Assembly (NCBI GenBank): GCA_905235775.1
Contig: CAJOMY010000131.1
Span: 1 to 10,950, forward strand
DNA length: 10,950 bases
Direction: 5' to 3'
Origin: an uncultured Bacteroidales bacterium
GTDB lineage: Bacteria > Bacteroidota > Bacteroidia > Bacteroidales > UBA932
Positions 6,742-10,950 of the stretch are shown here, in pieces (position 1 is the stretch's first letter; the number at the start of each line of letters is the position of its first letter). A program made the translations under genes and the position numbers. A model generated the notes under the pieces. That model ran no database searches and was not told the DNA's origin. It saw only the letters and a program-made list of their open reading frames with translations.

Positions 6742-6788
6742 GAGGATGACCAATAGTCCAGCGGACTTTGAGGTCATCCTCTTTTTTT
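6742..6788 (+). terminator. Rho-independent terminator after the beta-galactosidase gene
   Basis: GAGGATGACC (6742-6751) pairs perfectly with GGTCATCCTC (6772-6781), immediately followed by seven T residues (6782-6788). The loop contains a further small stem, AGTCC/GGACT. It begins 26 bp after the TGA of the beta-galactosidase gene and should end that transcript. Confidence 0.9.
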
Positions 6789-6789
6789 A

Positions 6790-7080
6790 TGTCCGGGTAG
6801 CCACAGGTATCCAGGCGGACGTCGGGAAAGGGCAACAGGAGCATGGAGGTGAACATCAGGAAAATGGCACCGAAGGCGGTTGCGGAGCGGAGACGGCAGG
6901 CGGCAGTCGCCTCAGGAAGGCGTAGCCACCCGCGGCTCGTCAGCGGGAGGGCCCGGCGGATACAAGTTATCGCACAGCGATGACGCCGCAGACGCTGGGA
7001 GGGATGGAGTGAGCGCAGCGAACGGAACCTTCCGAAGGTGAGCTGCCGCTGCCGCGGAGCCGCAACCGCACGGCATAATG
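6790..7080. other. GC-rich, hairpin-rich intergenic stretch without a credible gene
   Basis: About 290 bp lie between two terminators with no convincing reading frame on either strand. A distant complementary pair, GCGGTTGCGG (6876-6885) and CCGCAACCGC (7060-7069), could close a structure of about 190 nt. Inside are several perfect local stems. AGGCG/CGCCT is at 6898-6912 and CCCGC/GCGGG at 6929-6947. CGGCG/CGCCG at 6954-6988 encloses ATCGC/GCGAT, and ACCTT/AAGGT lies near 7027-7039. It does not look like a tRNA, and I did not recognise tmRNA, RNase P RNA or 6S RNA signatures. I see no TAnnTTTG promoter at either end. It could be an uncharacterised structured RNA, a dispersed intergenic repeat or a decayed gene. 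High GC makes short stems likely by chance. Confidence 0.4.
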
Positions 7081-7120
7081 AAAGAAGGCGACCAATAATC
7101 GCTTATTAGTCGCCTTCTTT
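7081..7120 (-). terminator. Terminator of fba, possibly bidirectional
   Basis: AAAGAAGGCGAC (7081-7092) pairs perfectly with GTCGCCTTCTTT (7109-7120). A second stem AATAA/TTATT closes the TCGC tetranucleotide loop, with a single C/A mismatch between the two. It lies 18 bp beyond the fba stop. The A-rich and T-rich ends of the arms give a short U-run on either strand, so it could also stop transcription entering from the left. Confidence 0.85.
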
Positions 7121-7138
7121 ATTGGGGAAGGGATCAGC

Positions 7139-8140
7139 CTAGCGGGCCTTGCCGTTGGAGCCGAGGACGTTGAGGATCTTGTGGATGTACATCTTCTTCA
7201 TCTCCTCGCGGGCCGGCTTGAGGTACTGGCGGGGATCGAAGTGACCCGGATTCTCGGCAAGGTGCTTGCGTACCGCGGCGGTCATCGCAAGGCGGCTGTC
7301 GGAGTCGATGTTGATCTTGCAGACGGCGCTCTTGGCGGCTTTGCGGAGCTGCTCCTCCGGGATGCCGATGTTGGGAAGCTGACCGCCGTACTGGTTGCAC
7401 ATGTCAACATATTCCTGCGGAACGGAGGAGGATCCGTGGAGCACGATCGGGAAGCCCGGGAGCTTCTTCTCGACGGCCTTCAGCACGTCGAAAGCGAGGG
7501 GCGGCGGGACCAGCTTGCCGGTCTTCGGGTCGCGGGTGCACTGCTCCGGGGTAAACTTGTAGGCGCCGTGGGAGGTGCCGATGGAGATGGCGAGGGAGTC
7601 GCACTTGGTCTTCTTGACGAAGTCGATCACCTCTTCCGGCTTGGTGTAGTGGGACACCGCGGAGGACACCTCGTCCTCGACGCCGGCGAGCACGCCGAGC
7701 TCAGCCTCGACGGTCACGTCGTGCTTATGGGCGTAGTTGACGACCTTGCGGGTCAGCTTCACGTTCTCCTCGTAAGGGAGGGAGGAAGCGTCGATCATCA
7801 CGGAAGAGAAACCGAAGTCCACGCAGCTCTTGCAGAGCTCGTAGCTGTCGCCGTGGTCCAGGTGAAGGACGATCTGCGGCTTCTTCCAGCCCAGCTCCTT
7901 GGCATACTCGACGGCACCCTGCGCCATGTAGCGGAGGAGCGTCTGGTTGGCGTAGTTGCGGGCGCCCTTGGAGACCTGCAGGATCACCGGAGACTTGGTC
8001 TCGGCCGAGGCCTGGATGATGGCCTGGAGCTGCTCCATATTGTTGAAATTGAAAGCGGGGATGGCGTAACCGCCCTTGACGGCCTTGGCAAACATCTCGC
8101 GGGTGTTCACAAGACCCAGTTCTTTGAATGAAACTTTCAT
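7139..8140 (-). CDS. fba: Class II fructose-1,6-bisphosphate aldolase
   Basis: The product (333 aa) is a cytoplasmic zinc-dependent aldolase that splits fructose-1,6-bisphosphate into DHAP and glyceraldehyde-3-phosphate in glycolysis, and runs in reverse in gluconeogenesis. Class II hallmarks: HLDHGDS with the catalytic Asp95 and zinc ligand His96; VEAELG with Glu147; GTSHGAYK with His191; VLHGSSSVP with His235 and the phosphate-binding Gly-Ser segment; and NIDSDSRLAMT (277 onward) binding the other phosphate. I chose the ATG at 8138-8140 (MKVSFKELGLV). The open frame extends 14 codons further, but that upstream ATG lies inside the -7 box, so it cannot be on the transcript. Leader length is about 30-35 nt. 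The gene is monocistronic, ends at the hairpin just downstream, and diverges from gmk out of a shared palindrome. Confidence 0.95.
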   Translation of the reverse strand: MKVSFKELGLVNTREMFAKAVKGGYAIPAFNFNNMEQLQAIIQASAETKSPVILQVSKGARNYANQTLLRYMAQGAVEYAKELGWKKPQIVLHLDHGDSYELCKSCVDFGFSSVMIDASSLPYEENVKLTRKVVNYAHKHDVTVEAELGVLAGVEDEVSSAVSHYTKPEEVIDFVKKTKCDSLAISIGTSHGAYKFTPEQCTRDPKTGKLVPPPLAFDVLKAVEKKLPGFPIVLHGSSSVPQEYVDMCNQYGGQLPNIGIPEEQLRKAAKSAVCKINIDSDSRLAMTAAVRKHLAENPGHFDPRQYLKPAREEMKKMYIHKILNVLGSNGKAR

Positions 8141-8178
8141 AAAATTGTATGATTTGATACTTTGATTCAGTAAATCGT

Positions 8179-8198
8179 GCAAAAATAATTATTTTTGC
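8179..8198. promoter_or_regulatory. Palindromic bidirectional promoter of fba and gmk
   Basis: GCAAAAATAATTATTTTTGC is a perfect 20-bp palindrome. On the plus strand it contains TATTTTTG (8190-8197), facing gmk, and on the minus strand the same box (8180-8187), facing fba. Both match TAnnTTTG exactly and the two boxes are only 2 bp apart. Neither has a convincing TTTG at the usual -33 spacing; the nearest, for gmk, is at 8161-8164, 25 bp away. The gmk leader would be about 10 nt and the fba leader about 30-35 nt. A 5-bp stem, GCGGA/TCCGC (8197-8210), lies between the box and the gmk ATG. Confidence 0.65.
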
Positions 8199-8213
8199 GG
8201 AAAAGTCCGCATA

Positions 8214-8783
8214 ATGTCAGGCAAAGTCATCATCTTTTCTGCACCTTCCGGCGCCGGCAAAAGCACTGTAGTGAATCATTTGCTGGGGCTGCACCCCGAG
8301 TTCGAATTCTCGATTTCCGCCACTTCGCGTGCGCCCAGAGGCGCCGAGCAGGACGGTGTGGAATATTATTTCCTGGACGCCCGGCGCTTCCGGGAACTGA
8401 TTGCCGAAGACGCCTTCGTCGAGTACGAGGAGGTCTATCAGGACCGTTTCTACGGCACGCTGAAGAGCGAGGTCGAACGGATCTGGGCCAAGGGGCATGT
8501 CATCGTCTTCGACGTGGACGTCAAGGGCGGGGTGAACCTGAAGAAACATTTCGGCGACGCCGCCTTGTCCGTACTGATCGTACCGCCCAGCCTGGAGGTG
8601 CTCGGGCAGCGGCTGCGCGGCCGCGGAACCGACAGCGAGGAGGCCATCCGCGAGCGCCTCGCCAAGGCCGGCTGGGAGCTGGATTTCGCCGCCGGCAAGT
8701 TCGACCGCGAGCTGGTCAACGACAGGCTGGAGGATACCCTCGCCGAGGCCGAGGCCCTCGTAAACGGGTTCCTATGCGGATAG
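8214..8783 (+). CDS. gmk: Guanylate kinase
   Basis: The product (189 aa) phosphorylates GMP to GDP with ATP, an essential step in guanine nucleotide supply. The P-loop is SAPSGAGKST (residues 9-18). The GMP-binding segment SISATSRAPRG followed by DGVEYYFL (about 33-54) is characteristic of guanylate kinases, as is the lid-side EVYQDRFYGT (73-82). FDVDVKGG (99-106) is the conserved strand and Walker-B-like region. Arg-rich C-terminal helices (RLRGRGTDSEE) belong to the lid. Slightly shorter than E. coli Gmk (207 aa). The ATG at 8214 directly follows the promoter and gives the standard MSGKVIIFSAPSG start. It overlaps nadD by 10 bp, implying one transcript and coupled translation. Confidence 0.95.
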   Translation: MSGKVIIFSAPSGAGKSTVVNHLLGLHPEFEFSISATSRAPRGAEQDGVEYYFLDARRFRELIAEDAFVEYEEVYQDRFYGTLKSEVERIWAKGHVIVFDVDVKGGVNLKKHFGDAALSVLIVPPSLEVLGQRLRGRGTDSEEAIRERLAKAGWELDFAAGKFDRELVNDRLEDTLAEAEALVNGFLCG

Positions 8784-9409
8784 CCGTGTATTCCGGTTCG
8801 TTCGATCCGCTTCACATCGGCCACCAGGCCATCATGGAGCGGCTTACCACCGCACATGATTTCGACTGGGTCTATCTGGTCATTTCCCCGCAGAACCCGC
8901 TCAAGGACCCGTCCAAGGCCCTTTCCGCGGAGCGGCGCTACCGGGAGGCCATCGAGGCCGTCCGCCGCCACCCCGAGCTGCACGTCTGGGTGGACAATAT
9001 CGAACTCGAGATGCCTGCGCCCACCTACACGATCCGGACGCTGGACGCGCTGAAGAAGCGCGAGCCGGAGAACGATTTCACGCTGGTGATCGGAGCGGAC
9101 AACCTGCAGAACATCGGCAAATGGCGTGACGCGCCGCGTATCCTGGGCGAATACGGCGTCGTGGTCTATCCCCGCAAGGGCTATGACATCGAGCGCCTCC
9201 GGGAGATGCTCATCGAGGAGTGCCGCCACTTCCCCGTCCCCTACGTGCTGGACGCCTCGCAGGGCGCGACGCCGGGCAAGGCCAGCCTCGAGGACCTGGA
9301 CCGCTTCTACAAGATCCGCCTGATCGATGCGCCCATCGTGGACATTTCTTCCACGCAGATCCGCATGATGCAGGAACGCGGAGAAGATGTCTCCGCGTTC
9401 CTGATGTAG
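8774..9409 (+). CDS. nadD: Nicotinate-nucleotide adenylyltransferase
   Basis: The product (211 aa) transfers AMP from ATP to nicotinate mononucleotide, giving deamido-NAD, the penultimate step of NAD synthesis. It is a Rossmann-type nucleotidyltransferase. The ATP-binding motif is SGSFDPLHIGH (7-17, the (H/T)xGH type), with SPQNPLK (38-44), PTYTIRTLD (83-91), VIGADN (105-110) and the C-terminal ISSTQIR (191-197), which separates NadD from the related CoaD. SGSF in place of GGTF is common in Bacteroidetes NadD. The ATG at 8774 lies inside the end of gmk. The same frame stays open for about 190 codons further upstream, but there it is the +2 shadow of gmk and not part of the protein. Translation is probably coupled to gmk. 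Confidence 0.93.
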   Translation: MRIAVYSGSFDPLHIGHQAIMERLTTAHDFDWVYLVISPQNPLKDPSKALSAERRYREAIEAVRRHPELHVWVDNIELEMPAPTYTIRTLDALKKREPENDFTLVIGADNLQNIGKWRDAPRILGEYGVVVYPRKGYDIERLREMLIEECRHFPVPYVLDASQGATPGKASLEDLDRFYKIRLIDAPIVDISSTQIRMMQERGEDVSAFLM

Positions 9410-9413
9410 GAGA

Positions 9414-9432
9414 TTCCGGGTCAAGCCCGGAA
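9414..9432. terminator. Hairpin between convergent nadD and fabI
   Basis: TTCCGGG (9414-9420) and CCCGGAA (9426-9432) form a perfect 7-bp stem with a TCAAG loop in the 30-bp gap between the nadD and fabI stop codons. No real T-run follows on the plus strand, and the stem lies only 7 bp beyond the fabI stop. It may act as a weak terminator in both directions, or may be a member of a dispersed palindromic intergenic repeat. Confidence 0.5.
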
Positions 9433-9439
9433 GGACTAT

Positions 9440-10249
9440 TTATTCCTTCGGGAAGGTGGCAACTTCCGCGGCGGTGAGGCCGACGGAGGAGAAGCCGCCG
9501 TCGTGGTAGAGGTTCTGCATCGTGACCTTGCGGGTGTAGTCCGAGAAGAGGGTGACGATGTAGTCGGCACAGTCGTCGGCCGTGGCATTGCCCAGCGGCG
9601 ACATCCGGTCGGCGTACTTGAGCATGTCCTCCATGCCGGCGATCCCCTGCCCCGCCGTCGTGGCGGTCGGAGACTGGGAGACCGTATTGATGCGCACGTG
9701 CTTCGCCTGGCCATAGATGGCGCCGAAGCTGCGGGCGATCGACTGGAGGAGCGCCTTGGCGTCCGCCATGTCGTTGTAGCCCACGAAGGTGCGCTCGGCG
9801 GCGATGTAGGTCAATGCGACGACGGAGCCCCATTCCTTGAGGGCGTCCTTGGCGTAGAGCGTGTGCAGCAGTTTGTGGAAGGACAGGGCGGAGATGTCCA
9901 GCGTCTTGCCCAGGAAGTTGTAGTCCAGGGCCTCGTAGGGACGGCCCTTGCGCACGTTCGGAGACATGCCGATGGAGTGCAGCACGAAGTCGAAGGGGCC
10001 GCCGAAGTGCTCCATCGCGCCGTCCACCAGCACGCCGAGGTCCTCGAGCGAGGTGGCGTCGGCGGCGATCAGTTTGCAGCCGTGCTTGTCAGCAAATTCG
10101 TTCAGCGTGCCCATCCGCAGGGAGAGTTCCGTGTTGGTGAGCACGATTTCGGCGCCTTCGGCGATGGCGCGCTCCGCCACTTTCCAGGCAATCGACTTGT
10201 CATTGAGGGCACCGGTGATGATGCCTTTTTTTCCTTTCAGCAGTTCCAT
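9440..10249 (-). CDS. fabI: Enoyl-[acyl-carrier-protein] reductase (NADH) FabI
   Basis: The product (269 aa) catalyses the last reduction of each fatty-acid elongation cycle, trans-2-enoyl-ACP to acyl-ACP, using NAD(P)H. It is a short-chain dehydrogenase-fold protein. The cofactor site is GIITGALNDKSIAWKVA (residues 9-25), the divergent FabI form of the glycine motif, with LHSIGMSP (90-97). The active site is Tyr148 (TYIAAER), Tyr158 (VGYNDM) and Lys165 (DAKALL), each offset by 2 from E. coli Tyr146, Tyr156 and Lys163. The substrate-loop region RINTVSQSPTATTAGQGI (186-203) differs from the E. coli ISAGPIRTLAA form and looks like the Bacteroidetes variant. It is the last gene of the fabF-fabZ-fabI operon; its ATG overlaps the fabZ stop by one nucleotide (TAATG), indicating coupled translation. 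Confidence 0.94.
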   Translation of the reverse strand: MELLKGKKGIITGALNDKSIAWKVAERAIAEGAEIVLTNTELSLRMGTLNEFADKHGCKLIAADATSLEDLGVLVDGAMEHFGGPFDFVLHSIGMSPNVRKGRPYEALDYNFLGKTLDISALSFHKLLHTLYAKDALKEWGSVVALTYIAAERTFVGYNDMADAKALLQSIARSFGAIYGQAKHVRINTVSQSPTATTAGQGIAGMEDMLKYADRMSPLGNATADDCADYIVTLFSDYTRKVTMQNLYHDGGFSSVGLTAAEVATFPKE

Positions 10250-10680
10250 TATTTGTCCAGATTTTGGGAGTCCATCAGATAAAAGGTCAGCTGGCCCTTG
10301 CAGGCAAGCTTGCCGCCGACGGCGGCCTGTGCGTCAATGATGTAGAGCGGGCCACGGGTGGCGTTGAGCCTGGCGCTGACCTCGATCGTGTCGCCGGGGC
10401 GCACCATGTGCTTGAAGCGGACGTTGTCCAGCCCGGCATAGAACGGGGTCTTACCCTTCAGCGCTTCGCCGAGGATCAAGGTGCAGCACTGGGCCATGAT
10501 CTCGCAGATCACGACACCCGGCACCACCGGAAAATCCGGGAAATGGCCTTTGAGGAACCATTCCTCACCAGTCACATGATAGGTGGCGCGGATGCTGCCA
10601 TCATCGTTTTTCTCCGTCCAGTCCACCAGCAGCATGGGCTCGCGGTGCGGCAGGAATTGCTTGATTTCTTCTCTGTTCAT
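10249..10680 (-). CDS. fabZ: 3-hydroxyacyl-[acyl-carrier-protein] dehydratase, FabZ-like, stand-alone
   Basis: The product (143 aa) has the single hot-dog fold of FabZ and should dehydrate 3-hydroxyacyl-ACP to trans-2-enoyl-ACP. Motifs: LPHREPMLLVD (10-20), typical of FabZ N-termini; GHFPDFPVVPGV (45-56) with catalytic His46; and CEIMAQ with catalytic Glu60. The His-Glu distance of 14 equals that in known FabZ enzymes. PGDTIEV (FabZ strand) follows. Most FabZ proteins read GHFPGxPxxPG, so DF after GHFP is a small deviation. Lying between fabF and fabI, it completes three steps of the elongation cycle in one operon. In many Bacteroidetes FabZ is fused to LpxC; a separate short copy here may be a second paralogue, so a specialised role cannot be excluded. 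Confidence 0.88.
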   Translation of the reverse strand: MNREEIKQFLPHREPMLLVDWTEKNDDGSIRATYHVTGEEWFLKGHFPDFPVVPGVVICEIMAQCCTLILGEALKGKTPFYAGLDNVRFKHMVRPGDTIEVSARLNATRGPLYIIDAQAAVGGKLACKGQLTFYLMDSQNLDK

Positions 10681-10701
10681 ATCGGTTAATTGTGGGTCGG
10701 T

Positions 10702-10950
10702 TTAGATTTTACGGAGGGCGACGCTGGCGTCATGGCCGCCGAAGCCCAGGGAATTGGATACGGCGATGCGGACCGGACGCTCCACCGCGTGCAGCGGGGT
10801 GTAGTCCAGATCGAGCTCCGGGTCGGGGCGGGTCAGGCCGATGGTCGGCGGGATGACCCCGTCGCGCAGGGCCAGGGCGGAGGCCAGCAGCTCGACGGCG
10901 CCGGCGGCGCCGATCATGTGGCCGGTCATCGACTTGGTGGAGCTGATGCT
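10702..10950 (-). CDS. fabF: 3-oxoacyl-[acyl-carrier-protein] synthase II, C-terminal part (cut by window edge)
   Basis: The 82 C-terminal residues of a condensing enzyme are visible; the rest lies beyond the right edge. The enzyme extends acyl-ACP by two carbons from malonyl-ACP. Seen: STKSMTGHMIGAAGAVE, holding the second active-site His of KAS I/II enzymes (E. coli FabF His340); ALRDGVIPPT; LDLDYTP; and the C-terminal thiolase-fold loop SNSLGFGGHDAS, where family members usually have NSFGFGGxNAS. The catalytic Cys and first His are outside the window. The stop is 21 bp before the fabZ ATG, in the same operon and at its 5' side. FabF is more likely than FabB from the short tail ending in LRKI, but a KAS-like enzyme of a specialised pathway is possible without the N-terminal part. 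Confidence 0.88.
   Translation of the reverse strand, partial: SISSTKSMTGHMIGAAGAVELLASALALRDGVIPPTIGLTRPDPELDLDYTPLHAVERPVRIAVSNSLGFGGHDASVALRKI

Noticed and set aside
7181..8131. 316-codon plus-strand frame opposite fba
   Set aside because: fba has all catalytic residues. The opposite frame is Leu/Val/Gly/Asp-rich with no known motif, and it lies wholly inside fba.
8138..8182. Alternative fba start 14 codons upstream at 8180-8182
   Set aside because: That ATG lies within the minus-strand -7 box, so it would precede the transcription start. The extra residues HDLLNQSIKSYNF are not typical of the family.
8195..8773. Upstream extension of the nadD frame, suggesting a 404-residue fusion protein
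   Set aside because: This part is the out-of-frame shadow of gmk and is rich in Arg, Gly and Ala. NadD begins naturally at the ATG at 8774 with the SGSFDPLHIGH motif.

Overview
The window looks like a chromosomal segment of a GC-rich member of the Bacteroidetes, probably Bacteroidales. The evidence is the promoter grammar and the proteins. GC-rich genes are separated by short AT-rich islands carrying the Bacteroidetes -7 box TAnnTTTG. Shine-Dalgarno sites are mostly absent. The protein types also fit, including a Bacteroidetes-style FabI, an SGSF-type NadD and a secreted LacZ-like glycosidase. Genus cannot be read from the sequence; a gut or host-associated lineage is only an inference from the beta-galactosidase and the bile-salt-hydrolase-like enzyme.

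Layout, left to right. (1) The 3' end of an unrecognised gene (to 359). (2) A membrane-anchored Ntn-type amidase of the choloylglycine hydrolase/NAAA superfamily (490-1569), ending in a nested inverted repeat shared with the convergent mntP. (3) Two divergent divalent-metal transporters: mntP (Mn2+ efflux, minus strand) and corA (Mg2+/Co2+ type, plus strand). Between them lie about 395 bp holding a three-unit tandem repeat in which promoter-like boxes are reiterated. (4) A 988-residue secreted GH2 beta-galactosidase (3749-6715) with its own promoter and a strong terminator. (5) About 290 bp of GC-rich, hairpin-rich non-coding sequence between two terminators. (6) fba (class II aldolase, minus strand) diverging from gmk-nadD (plus strand) out of a 20-bp perfect palindrome that carries a -7 box on each strand. 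gmk and nadD overlap by 10 bp. (7) A minus-strand fatty-acid elongation operon read fabF (cut by the window edge), fabZ, fabI, with a 1-nt TAATG stop/start overlap between fabZ and fabI.

Functionally the right half is core metabolism: glycolysis/gluconeogenesis, GMP to GDP, NAD synthesis and type II fatty acid synthesis. The left half is transport and hydrolysis at the envelope: metal homeostasis, amide cleavage and galactoside cleavage. I see no phage, transposon, CRISPR, tRNA or rRNA. No clear new multi-gene system is visible. The most unusual items are the reiterated promoter array between mntP and corA, the orphan structured intergenic stretch at 6790-7080, and the palindromic bidirectional promoter at 8179-8198.
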